Positions 7,621 through 16,260 of a DNA stretch of 64,000 nt are shown piece by piece. The stretch lies in assembly GCA_020636025.1 (NCBI GenBank), contig JACJYQ010000001.1, positions 434,001 to 498,000 of the forward strand, written 5' to 3'. The notes under the pieces were generated by a model, which had not been told where the DNA came from, searched no databases, and saw nothing but the letters and a program-made list of their open reading frames with translations. The position numbers were made by a program, and so were the translations under genes. This stretch comes from Lewinellaceae bacterium. Its GTDB lineage: Bacteria; Bacteroidota; Bacteroidia; Chitinophagales; Saprospiraceae. Numbering within the stretch: the first letter of the stretch is position 1; each line of letters opens with the position of its first letter.

Positions 7621-9441
7621 CTAAAGCCGATAATTTTGTAGCATTTTTTTCACCCTGACCATTATATCCGGATCCACTTCCAGTTCCGGTGCATGGTGAG
7701 GCTTCTTCCTCGCGTCGATGACAAGTGGTCCATGGCAACCCCAATGTTTGTGCTCTGTGAATGAGTTTACGCCGTATGTGTCGTGACTGGGATTGGCTCT
7801 TGTAAAAGCCACCCAGACGAAATTATTAATATTGGCTGCTGTGAACTGGCTATCATCCACCAGGAGAATCAACGGAATTCCCTTAAGGTCGATATTGGAC
7901 AAATGTTTACATACATCTTCTGCCTCTTTCCTTGAACTTGACTCTACTTTGAACTCAGGCGCTTTAATGGCCAGTATCCCAGGCAGGCAAAATTGTGGAT
8001 CACTAAAACTTTGCGGTAAATTGAAACCTCCCGGCAGGGTGGTAGCCAGTTCCCTTCGTTTTTCCCCTCGGCACGCAATGACCAGTTTAGATCCCGAATT
8101 CCAGCCTGAACCCGAATAATCCAGCGTATCAATGGTTGTTCTGGTTTGAAAATGCAAATCGCGTGTCCAATCCACTCTTTCCAGAAAATGTTGGAAAAAG
8201 TCTGCCATATTGTGTGTGTCAAGTTTGGGATTGTCTTCAGATGCAGCGATGAACAGAAACTTGGCCAAAGAAGTTTGGCCGGAGCCTAGTATTCTGTTAG
8301 CAATGGTGAGTATTTCCTCAGGTACCCGTTCCCGAAATGGCATATATCGTTCGTGTCCAATGGCCAAGAGCAGAGGATGAACTCCGGCAGCATCCACTGC
8401 ATGCAACTCTTTAAGCCCCGGAAATTCCTGTGGAGTTAAAGGCGCCACCAGTTCGTGAATCAACCAGCCAAAACTGCTGTCTTCCATAGGAGGGCGCCCC
8501 ACTATGGAGAAATGCCAAATAGGATCCTTTCGGTGCCACACTTTATGCACTTTCATCACCGGGAAATCATGTGTAAGCGAGTAATAACCCAAATGATCTC
8601 CGAATGGCCCCTCCGGTTTTTTAACACTTTTCAAGATTTCACCGCTGATCACAAAATCAGCATCACTGCTGAGAAAATGCCCGTCCCGATATCCATACCG
8701 AAATCGCCTTCCAGCCAGCATGCCCGCAAAGGTGAGCTCACTCAAACCTTCTGGTAAAGGCATGATGGCTGAAAAAGCATGACTCGGTGGGCCGCCTACA
8801 AAAACGGAGCAATTAAATGGTTTTTCAAGCTCGTTGTACCTGGTGTGATGAACACCTATCCCTCTGTGGAGCTGGTAATGCATCCCAATTTCTTTATTCG
8901 CAACATATTCATTGCCAGATAATTGTACTCTGTACATGCCCAGGTTGCCATGCATTGGCCCTCTCTTGTCGGGATCCTGGGTATAAACCTGAGGCATGGT
9001 AACAAAAGCGCCACCATCCATGGGCCAGCTTTTGATTTGTGGGAGTTTGTCTATGCTTGTGGTTCCCCAGGTAACCGGCATTCCCAGTCTGCTTTTCATC
9101 GGAAGTGCTGAAAGCGCTGTAAACGGTGCACTCAAATACCTGCCTGGATTTTTGAAGAAGCTTGTTGGGTCTTTTTTTAGTTCAATTACCCGTTTTACTT
9201 TTTCAAGGCTGTGCCTGAAAAGGAATTCCGTCCGTTTGAAAGTGCCATAAATATTGCTCACCGCCTGGAACGGACTTCCTTTTACCTGTTCAAATAAAAT
9301 GGCAGGGCCTTCACGCTCAAACACCTGGCGATGGATCTCTGCCATTTCCAGATCCGGATCAACAGGTTCTTTGATGCGCAATAGTTGTCCGGTTTTTTCC
9401 AGATCGTTAACAGCCTGACGAAGTGAAGAATATGCTGGCAT
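7621..9441 (-). CDS. UbiD family decarboxylase (prenylated-FMN dependent)
   Basis: A 606-residue member of the UbiD family, which decarboxylates aromatic or unsaturated acids using prenylated FMN. The family core is seen in FVTMPQVYTQDPDKRGPMHG, in NLGMYRVQL, in the PEGPFGDHLGYYSLTHDFPV segment with its acidic active-site region, and in HFSIVGRPPMEDSSFGWLIHELV. It is longer than E. coli UbiD (about 500) because of a C-terminal extension that Bacteroidota members share. As mqnA lies at 56138 in this window, the likely role is decarboxylation in the futalosine pathway of menaquinone synthesis rather than ubiquinone synthesis. That role is inference. Confidence 0.85.
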   Translation of the reverse strand: MPAYSSLRQAVNDLEKTGQLLRIKEPVDPDLEMAEIHRQVFEREGPAILFEQVKGSPFQAVSNIYGTFKRTEFLFRHSLEKVKRVIELKKDPTSFFKNPGRYLSAPFTALSALPMKSRLGMPVTWGTTSIDKLPQIKSWPMDGGAFVTMPQVYTQDPDKRGPMHGNLGMYRVQLSGNEYVANKEIGMHYQLHRGIGVHHTRYNELEKPFNCSVFVGGPPSHAFSAIMPLPEGLSELTFAGMLAGRRFRYGYRDGHFLSSDADFVISGEILKSVKKPEGPFGDHLGYYSLTHDFPVMKVHKVWHRKDPIWHFSIVGRPPMEDSSFGWLIHELVAPLTPQEFPGLKELHAVDAAGVHPLLLAIGHERYMPFRERVPEEILTIANRILGSGQTSLAKFLFIAASEDNPKLDTHNMADFFQHFLERVDWTRDLHFQTRTTIDTLDYSGSGWNSGSKLVIACRGEKRRELATTLPGGFNLPQSFSDPQFCLPGILAIKAPEFKVESSSRKEAEDVCKHLSNIDLKGIPLILLVDDSQFTAANINNFVWVAFTRANPSHDTYGVNSFTEHKHWGCHGPLVIDARKKPHHAPELEVDPDIMVRVKKMLQNYRL

Positions 9442-9525
9442 TTTCCGATAATTTGCTCAAGTCAATTGTATGGGTACAATCAAATTCCTGCCGAAGGCAG
9501 AAATCTATAAAATCCAATAACCCGT

Positions 9526-10557
9526 TTAATCTGTGTTCAAAAATTTCATCACATCCACGCCATCCGCATAATCATTCAACGCAGGTTCCTGACTTTTACC
9601 AAAGGGTAATATTTCAAAGTCCAGCAATTGCGTTTTGCCGACAACACATTGAATTTCTTTTTTTCTCTCTGTCAATAGCTTATCGAGGTCTGCCAGTTCG
9701 TCGTAATACTCATAATGAAGCGAAGCTATACGCGCTTGCAAGGATTGATCCTCTTTTAGCAAAATACATCCGTTATTCAGGTGAGGAATTTTATTCAGGA
9801 TGTAGAGCGTGAAATTGTAGTCAAAGTTGTTCTTGTATTTGGCGTGGTTTACAAGGTCCCGGTATTCATGCAATGTCTCCAACAAGAAGTCGAATTGATA
9901 GCCATGAGGCACATAAAGCTTGCTTACATTTCTGCAACCCAAACCAAAGTAGGAAAATATGTCCTGCCCAAGAGCCATCAGATCCTCCTTTGATTCATAG
10001 CCGTTTAGAACAGCTACGCTGTTTCGGTTCCGACGAATGATGTGCGGATACTTGCCAAAATATTGTTCAAAATATTTTGCCGTGTTATTTGATCCGGTCG
10101 CGATTACCGCCTCAAACCCGCTCAATTTATCCTCCGGGAAAAGAAACTCCGTATACGCGAATGACTCCTTGTTCCATTCCCCCATTTTTTTGATCAAAAC
10201 AGGCAACAACCTTTTGTCCTTGTCACTGAGTTTGATTCGGGCTTTATGGCCACTGACAAATACGCACAGCCAATCGTGAAATCCGACAAGTGGAATATTG
10301 CCGGCCATGATCAGGCCGATGGTTTTGTCAGGATGTCCTTTATCCTGAATCTGGTAATTGGCTACCCAGGATTGGAGCTTGGATTGATCAAGAAATGAAT
10401 GAGCAATGGCATCCAGGGCTTTTTGCACATTTGCTTGTGTAAACCAGTTGTTTTCCTGATAAGATTGAAGAATGGCTCTTTCCAACTCTTCATCGCCGCC
10501 TGATTTGAGAAATTGACCGAGTTCGGTCAATAAATTGAGTCTTTCTTTTAGTTCCAA
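9526..10557 (-). CDS. LuxC-type acyl-CoA reductase
   Basis: A 343-residue protein of the LuxC/acyl-CoA reductase family, which reduces acyl-CoA or acyl groups to aldehydes with NADPH. Supporting motifs are GLIMAGNIPLVGFHDWLCVF (cofactor-binding region), the IRRNRNSVAVLNG segment, and YFGLGCRNVSKLYVPHGY, which contains the conserved catalytic Cys. No luxD, luxE or luciferase genes are nearby, so bioluminescence is not implied; a role in aldehyde or wax/lipid metabolism is more likely. The first in-frame start is TTG at 10557, directly after an in-frame TAA, and no ATG is available near the N-terminus. Confidence 0.85.
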   Translation of the reverse strand: MELKERLNLLTELGQFLKSGGDEELERAILQSYQENNWFTQANVQKALDAIAHSFLDQSKLQSWVANYQIQDKGHPDKTIGLIMAGNIPLVGFHDWLCVFVSGHKARIKLSDKDKRLLPVLIKKMGEWNKESFAYTEFLFPEDKLSGFEAVIATGSNNTAKYFEQYFGKYPHIIRRNRNSVAVLNGYESKEDLMALGQDIFSYFGLGCRNVSKLYVPHGYQFDFLLETLHEYRDLVNHAKYKNNFDYNFTLYILNKIPHLNNGCILLKEDQSLQARIASLHYEYYDELADLDKLLTERKKEIQCVVGKTQLLDFEILPFGKSQEPALNDYADGVDVMKFLNTD

Positions 10558-10790
10558 TGCTTAATTTGTTTGCGCCAGTTCAACTTTTTTAGATGTTGAC
10601 TGGAAGTCTTCTCCAAAGGCTAAAATATAACAATCCAGCTGCAAATATTGCTTTTCAAAATAGAAAATAATTGTAAATATTGCATTAGGATTATTCATAA
10701 TTACTTAATTGGACAACAGCAAAATGGAGATGATCATGCCGGTACCTTGGATGGAAATTCACTCATTTTTTCACTTTTAAATTTCCAGTC

Positions 10791-10985
10791 ATGATTATTG
10801 AATCAATCAACGAAATTGAAGTATCCGACGCCGAAATTATGGATACAATTGTAATGGAAGATGAAACAACTGATGCAGAATCTACAGAATCTGACGATTT
10901 TGATGATTCTGACGATGTTGACGATTCAGATGACGACTCGGAGGGCGACGACGATATGGAGTCGGAGGATTCAGAAGAAGCCTAA
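10791..10985 (+). CDS. 64-residue highly acidic protein
   Basis: A small protein in which most residues after position 20 are Asp, Glu or Ser (for example DDFDDSDDVDDSDDDSEGDD). It has no signal peptide, no membrane segment and only a single Ala after the last Glu. It has its own ATG, an upstream AT-rich gap of 230 bases shared with the divergent luxC-type gene, and a strong terminator 22 bases after its stop, which supports a real gene. Possible roles are calcium or cation binding, or mimicry of nucleic acid charge; neither is shown. No family recognised. Confidence 0.55.
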   Translation: MIIESINEIEVSDAEIMDTIVMEDETTDAESTESDDFDDSDDVDDSDDDSEGDDDMESEDSEEA

Positions 10986-11006
10986 TCAAATTAGTACAAC
11001 TGACTG

Positions 11007-11038
11007 AAACAGCCTCTGCCGGGTGGCAGGGGCTGTTT
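11007..11038. terminator. Intrinsic terminator after the acidic small protein
   Basis: Arms of 14 bases (11007-11020 AAACAGCCTCTGCC and 11025-11038) pair with one wobble around the tetraloop GGGT and end in TTT. The last base of the right arm is the first base of the TGA complement of the convergent NAPRTase-like gene, so the two genes share the structure. Confidence 0.75.
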
Positions 11039-11976
11039 CATCCCTGATACCAGCCAATCGGATACCTGGCTAAATCTACCTGACTAAATGCTTCCAGATG
11101 TTTCCAGGTCCTGCGACGCAGGTATTCCAGACTATTGCCCACCAATATTGGATGCCCTTTCAATAAAATATGCTTGTAAAGATTTAAAAACCGGGTGATG
11201 TTAACCTTTAGATCTTTATCAGAGTTGAAATCGTGAAAGTCAATTAGTAAACTGCTTACATTGGCGTGATGGTCCTGACTTTGGGTCAGCCAGACATCTC
11301 CAAGCGGGTGCTCCCCATCAAAAAGTCTGCGTATCTGACTCGGAACCTTATTTTGCTCTTGATTTCCGGAATCAAAACTTGACCAGGCAGGGATAGCAGC
11401 CTCTAAATCTTCAGAACCTCCACCAATATAGATGGCTCGTTTTTTCCATCCCATAGGATTGAAAGGAAATGTTGGAGCGTCATGTGTATCCGATTCTGTA
11501 AAGCGTTTGTTTTGCCAGTTAACCAAGGCCGCCTGTGTTGCCCAGTGCGAAGAATCCCAGATCAGGTACTGAAAAGCAGATTCCAACAAAATCGCCTGAA
11601 TACGAGGCCCGGAAAAAATAAGCAAGGGTTGGCCTGGGGTTAACAGCGTTCCTTCTGGAGTCACTTTTACATTGATCCGCAGTCTCAGTCGCTGCAGATA
11701 ATTCAAAAAACTCTCCTGAAATATAGATCTGCCCCTGGCATCCGTCACCTGACCAAGTCTGAAAATCACCGACGGGCTAAAACGAAATCGTTTGACATGT
11801 TCGGCCAGCAATGCAGCGCCACAGGAAATGGTAAACGGAGTGTCTGATGGTGTATCTACCATCCAGCTTACCTGATTGTGGTAGCTGCCGTCGAACCATA
11901 ATTCCTGAGCCTTAAACAAGGGACTCAAGTCGGAAAGCCAGTCAAAGTTGGATCCTTGCATCAAAGTAATACTCAT
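11038..11976 (-). CDS. Degenerate nicotinate phosphoribosyltransferase-like protein
   Basis: A 312-residue protein. Residues about 20-160 resemble the N-terminal part of nicotinate phosphoribosyltransferases: the DGSYHNQVSWMVDTP strand, SCGAALLAEHVKRFRFSP, SFLNYLQRLRLRINVKVTPE, GTLLTPGQPLLIFSGPRIQA and ILLESAFQYLIWDSSHWATQ follow the family order. The catalytic C-terminal motifs (an RR-containing substrate loop, GT-rich phosphate loop) are not recognisable; residues 185-200 (GWKKRAIYIGGGSEDLEA) may be the remains. It is shorter than the family norm of about 400. It overlaps the upstream envelope-protein gene by one base (TAATG), so the two are translationally coupled. It may be a pseudoenzyme or a very diverged phosphoribosyltransferase. 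Confidence 0.55.
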   Translation of the reverse strand: MSITLMQGSNFDWLSDLSPLFKAQELWFDGSYHNQVSWMVDTPSDTPFTISCGAALLAEHVKRFRFSPSVIFRLGQVTDARGRSIFQESFLNYLQRLRLRINVKVTPEGTLLTPGQPLLIFSGPRIQAILLESAFQYLIWDSSHWATQAALVNWQNKRFTESDTHDAPTFPFNPMGWKKRAIYIGGGSEDLEAAIPAWSSFDSGNQEQNKVPSQIRRLFDGEHPLGDVWLTQSQDHHANVSSLLIDFHDFNSDKDLKVNITRFLNLYKHILLKGHPILVGNSLEYLRRRTWKHLEAFSQVDLARYPIGWYQG

Positions 11977-13157
11977 TATTTTTTTGCCTCAAAAAAAGCA
12001 AAGAGGTTATAACCCACCGACAAATAAAACAGATTTCCTGCCAACATTTTGTTCTGGCCTTTAAAATTCAACCAGTTATATCCGATTTTTAAACGAATGC
12101 CGTGATAGGAACCTTTCGGTACATCCCAATCTTTGTAGTTCTTGCCAAAGAGTTTTGCGTCAGCTGTCAGGGTTGTATATACGTGCCCTTCAAATAAATT
12201 AAAAGCATCGTAGTACGACGGATACTCTTCCCCGGCATCTTCGTCAGGGGTAGGAGGTTTGAGTGCTGTAATAGCCCCGCCAACCGATGGAAAGATGCGC
12301 ACTTTGCTGTTGTTTATTATATCATAACCAATATCAAATCCAAAATAAATAAAATTCGTAGGGTCGTTTTTGGGCCAGATTTCAATGCCATCTGTTACAT
12401 CTCGAGCCAATCTCGGACCACCAAAAATGCCATCAATATTTATGTTCCAGCGAGCCACCCAGTAATACACGTCAATTTGTGCAGCATACAATGGGTTAAG
12501 GGATCGCTCAAGCTGTCCAGACCAGTTTCCTGATAAAAATTTTGCAGAAATACCAAAGGCTTTATTGGCAGGTTTGAGCAAGTTTGGCCGCGTGCTACCC
12601 AGGAAATAATTGTATCTCGATTGCTGATATTTTTGACTAAAAGTCACTACCCGTTCATCCCAGTCTTCGTCATTGGTATTTAATCTCAACAGATATTCTA
12701 ACGCCAGCGTGGTGAATGCTTTTTCTTCTTCACTCAAAAAAGCATGTTGAATACTTTGAAAAATCTGAAAGCGCTTTTCATATAGACCTGCATCCACGAG
12801 TTCGAACAAACTGTCTTGTTCGGGGGCTATTTTCCAGGCCTCCAGATCTCGTTCGCTCTGTCCGAAATGACCGGCTTCCGCCAAAAAAGCACCAAAGTTC
12901 TCTTGCCAAAAGTAGAGCAGCCAGCGTTCATCCCAGTTCAGACTAATGGTTTGAGGGTCTTCCAACCGGTTTAAGGAATCAAGCCACAGGCTTACCCCGA
13001 CCTGATCTTCCAGCATAAATGCTTCTTTTAATTCCAGGCGGGATAATTTAATCTTTTGCGTACGGGAAAAAGTACTGGTTGTTTCAGTACTGTCTGTTTG
13101 GGCCTGAAGCTGACCCATGACTATCCCGCCTACCAAGAGCAGCATGTATGTTTTCAT
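11976..13157 (-). CDS. Exported protein, probable outer-membrane-associated
   Basis: A 393-residue protein with a signal peptide (residues 1-19, ending QLQAQ). The first half of the mature protein is helical and acidic (DERWLLYFWQENFGAFLAEA, SEEEKAFTTLALEYLL). The second half is rich in alternating aromatic strands (YYWVARWNINIDGIFGG, FIYFGFDIGYDI, YHGIRLKIGYNW) and ends in a hydrophobic aromatic strand (GNLFYLSVGYNLFAFFEAKK), as in outer-membrane beta-barrel proteins, although its last residue is Lys. No family recognised. It is the first gene of a two-gene unit with the NAPRTase-like gene. Confidence 0.6.
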   Translation of the reverse strand: MKTYMLLLVGGIVMGQLQAQTDSTETTSTFSRTQKIKLSRLELKEAFMLEDQVGVSLWLDSLNRLEDPQTISLNWDERWLLYFWQENFGAFLAEAGHFGQSERDLEAWKIAPEQDSLFELVDAGLYEKRFQIFQSIQHAFLSEEEKAFTTLALEYLLRLNTNDEDWDERVVTFSQKYQQSRYNYFLGSTRPNLLKPANKAFGISAKFLSGNWSGQLERSLNPLYAAQIDVYYWVARWNINIDGIFGGPRLARDVTDGIEIWPKNDPTNFIYFGFDIGYDIINNSKVRIFPSVGGAITALKPPTPDEDAGEEYPSYYDAFNLFEGHVYTTLTADAKLFGKNYKDWDVPKGSYHGIRLKIGYNWLNFKGQNKMLAGNLFYLSVGYNLFAFFEAKK

Positions 13158-13212
13158 AGTTGTGTTGTTGTTTGATCGGATTAGGGCTTGATTGAAAAAC
13201 TCTGATATATAT

Positions 13213-16059
13213 CTAGCTGCGTCGCTTTACGATCCAGCTCAATCCCAATCCCAGCATCATAAGAATCGCGCCCAGCCATACAAAGTTAATCCCTGGAAAA
13301 ACGATTGCTTCCAACACCACATAATCAGATCGGGAAGCATCCTCTGCCATTTCAAAAGGAATTTTGATCGATTCTGAGGGATTCTGGGCCACTGCAATGC
13401 TCAAAAGTCCTTTAGCGGGATCAATTTTCTCAAAACGTAAATGCAAGCCTGCCTCCGGAACCTCTTCCTTTAAACTGAACGGCTGGTTATCCCTGATCAA
13501 ATACACAGGGCTTGCATTATACATTTTTCCATTGGCAGCCTTGATTTCCAAATTAGCAGCCACGGCTATATCACCATCCTGATATTTGTATGATGGATTT
13601 GAGATCTCCTTATTAACCCGTATAAATGTAATATGGTTGCCCATGTAGTCAAATTCATCTCCTTCCTTCAAATCAAAAACCTGGTATTGAAGTGATTCCT
13701 CGCGATTGACAATGGCTTCCAAACTGGATTCATTGAGCCTGAATTTTGTTTCCAGTACGCCAATATGGTCTGTATTGGTAAAGCCCCCTTTATCCGGTCT
13801 GAAAAAGATCATAGGGGTAGCTGAATACACTTTGGATTCTCCTGTTTCAAAAACGGTAAACACCAGTCCAAAAGCCTTGTCTCCCGGCTCCGGTTTGTAT
13901 TTGGGATGATTGGGGCTGAGGGTTACAGAATCCAAAACGACCACATGCTTTTCGGTTCTCAGAGTATCACCGGGGGCAAGTTTATAGGCTACATAATTCA
14001 GACTATCTTCCTGCTGTTTGGCAAACTCCGGATCGAGCTCCGCCTTCGGCAAGGAGGTGATCATGGTGAAAACATCGTAATTCCAGTAATGCTTGGTAGA
14101 TGGGTTGTTGGCCACCACCTTGGTAAACTGGCGATCGTACATCACATTTGGGTAAAGCGTAAAGGTTTCTCCTGACGGATTGCCACTCTCGTCTTTTCTA
14201 TTGAAATTGACGCTAAATGTCCTGGTTTGCCTAACCAAGGTATCCGATTTATATGTTGCGTCAAATCCTTTAATCGGCATTGGCGCATCTTTCAACAGAA
14301 TTACATTCTTACCCATATCGTCTGCCGTGGCGCCTTCAATCATATCCTGCATGACGAATTTATTAGAAGATATCCAGGACTTACCAAGACCCGTACTCAA
14401 GATGCCAAGGATCATGATGCCAAATCCCAGATGCGAAAAAGCGGAACCTGCCAGCTTCAAATTGCCTTTCGCCATGATGATCAGGTAATCCAGATTCGCA
14501 GTAAAAGCGAACATCGCGGAAATCAACAAGGCATACAGTTGCCAGGCATTGATATTGATCCACGTGCTGTGATACCAACTCAACAGTAAAGAAAGTATGA
14601 CTGCAATGCCAATGTGTATCGCAAACTTTCGGGAACGGGCTATCCAGTTTCTTTCACTATATCGCATAAACTGAGCGATGGCAGTCAATACTCCGATAAA
14701 AACGGCAATCCACAATTGGTAGCGGTTGTGATGTTCAACCGGATCCCGGAGTGCGGCGCCTACATAATCGGGATTAAATAGTTTGACAATTTTATTGAAC
14801 ACAGGCAAAGAAGTTGCGCCCGTGATCAGTATTGCGGAGAAAAGCAACACCAGAGAACCAATGAACATCCAGAATTCTCTGGAGGAAGCGCTTTCCTCAG
14901 CCTTTTGCGCTTTTACCACCTCAGATCCAGATTCAGCGGCTTTTGGCTGTGTCATCACATCCGGCACATCCTTATACCGCTTTATCCATAACCAGAGTCC
15001 CAATACGGCAAATACAGCAAAAAGGAGTATCAACTGATATCCAAGTCCCATTTCCGTAAAAGAGTGGACTGAAGTGTCACCCAACACCCCACTTCTGGTC
15101 AGGTAGGTAGAATATAAAATGAATACAAATGTGAGTATGTAAAAACCATAAGTGCTGCGAATAGAATATCCGGTGGAACGTGCCACCAGGTTTGTGTGCA
15201 TGCCCGCAACCAACGTAAGCCAGGGAACCAATGAAGCATTCTCAACGGGGTCCCAGGCCCAGTATCCGGCAAAAGACAGTGCCTCATAAGCCCAGGCAGC
15301 TCCCATGAGTATACCCGTTCCAAGTATGGCTCCTGAGAAGTATGCCCAGTTTAACGCTGGCTTCAGCCATTCTTTGTGTTCTCTATACCAAAGACCGGAC
15401 ATGGCATAGGCAAAAGGCATGATGGTAGAGGCAAAACCCAGAAAAAGGGTAGGGGGGTGAATGGTCATCCAGTAATTCTGCAAAAGTGGATTGAGTCCGT
15501 TCCCTTTAATTTTGGATAAATAATCAGGTTGCTGGAATATAGGCGCAGCCATCGTTTCCCTCAATAAGTCAAAAGGACTTGCTCCGAGCCGGAAATCACC
15601 AAAATAAAGACCCAATAACATGCTGGAAATTAATATTTCCGCCAGCGCGACCATGGTCATTACAGGCGCTTCCCATTTGTCCGATTTGAATATTACAAAT
15701 GCCGACAGTACAATATGCCAGAAACTCCACAGCAAAAAACTACCCTGTTGTTCCTTCCAAAATGCTGAGAATACATATTTGCCAGGTAAATCGTCCGAAA
15801 TATTTGACCAGGCATATTGGTACTCATACATTTTCCCGCTCAGGATGTAAAATAGCATGGCGATGATGCCAACAACCGAAATACTGTGTACCAGGAATGA
15901 CAAGCGACCAAGTTTGATCCAGCCAGGCGCCGAGCTTGTTTCCCGGTTTTGGGCTGCGGAATAATAGGAGAAGCAGGCCAGTAAAGCTGCTACGAAGGAA
16001 AGAACCACACAAAAATGACCGATCTGGCCGGGAAGTAGGTATTCGCCTATATAGTTCAT
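13213..16059 (-). CDS. ccmF: CcmF-like heme-handling cytochrome c maturation protein
   Basis: A protein of 948 residues if the ATG at 16057-16059 (MNYIGEYLLPGQIGHFCVVL) is used; an upstream ATG at 16122 would add 21 residues that do not look conserved. The N-terminal 560 residues hold many membrane segments. Family marks are WKEQQGSFLLWSFWH, NYWMTIHPPTLFLGFAS and the tryptophan-rich heme motif SFAGYWAWDPVENASLVPWL. A long extracytoplasmic region (about 590-930) and one last membrane helix (FVWLGAILMMLGLGLSWIV) follow, so the protein is much longer than E. coli CcmF (about 650). It attaches heme to c-type cytochromes. No other ccm gene is adjacent. Confidence 0.88.
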   Translation of the reverse strand: MNYIGEYLLPGQIGHFCVVLSFVAALLACFSYYSAAQNRETSSAPGWIKLGRLSFLVHSISVVGIIAMLFYILSGKMYEYQYAWSNISDDLPGKYVFSAFWKEQQGSFLLWSFWHIVLSAFVIFKSDKWEAPVMTMVALAEILISSMLLGLYFGDFRLGASPFDLLRETMAAPIFQQPDYLSKIKGNGLNPLLQNYWMTIHPPTLFLGFASTIMPFAYAMSGLWYREHKEWLKPALNWAYFSGAILGTGILMGAAWAYEALSFAGYWAWDPVENASLVPWLTLVAGMHTNLVARSTGYSIRSTYGFYILTFVFILYSTYLTRSGVLGDTSVHSFTEMGLGYQLILLFAVFAVLGLWLWIKRYKDVPDVMTQPKAAESGSEVVKAQKAEESASSREFWMFIGSLVLLFSAILITGATSLPVFNKIVKLFNPDYVGAALRDPVEHHNRYQLWIAVFIGVLTAIAQFMRYSERNWIARSRKFAIHIGIAVILSLLLSWYHSTWININAWQLYALLISAMFAFTANLDYLIIMAKGNLKLAGSAFSHLGFGIMILGILSTGLGKSWISSNKFVMQDMIEGATADDMGKNVILLKDAPMPIKGFDATYKSDTLVRQTRTFSVNFNRKDESGNPSGETFTLYPNVMYDRQFTKVVANNPSTKHYWNYDVFTMITSLPKAELDPEFAKQQEDSLNYVAYKLAPGDTLRTEKHVVVLDSVTLSPNHPKYKPEPGDKAFGLVFTVFETGESKVYSATPMIFFRPDKGGFTNTDHIGVLETKFRLNESSLEAIVNREESLQYQVFDLKEGDEFDYMGNHITFIRVNKEISNPSYKYQDGDIAVAANLEIKAANGKMYNASPVYLIRDNQPFSLKEEVPEAGLHLRFEKIDPAKGLLSIAVAQNPSESIKIPFEMAEDASRSDYVVLEAIVFPGINFVWLGAILMMLGLGLSWIVKRRS

Positions 16060-16260
16060 GCGCACATTTGATTGAGGCGCAAAATTGCAAAAAAAGAGGC
16101 TCATTAAGGTTAGAATCCCCATTAATTACATTCCTGCCGGAAAAGAAATGGCATAATTGTGATGAACCAGGCTGTCAATATTTTGAAACAGCTTTTTCAA
16201 GGCGAATTCGTGCCTTTTTGTTTGTCTTTGCCACTACATTCGCGCAATCATACCTTTCAA

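Noticed and set aside
9526..10557. Bioluminescence (lux) cluster
   Set aside because: Only a LuxC-type reductase is found; luxA, luxB, luxD and luxE are absent nearby.
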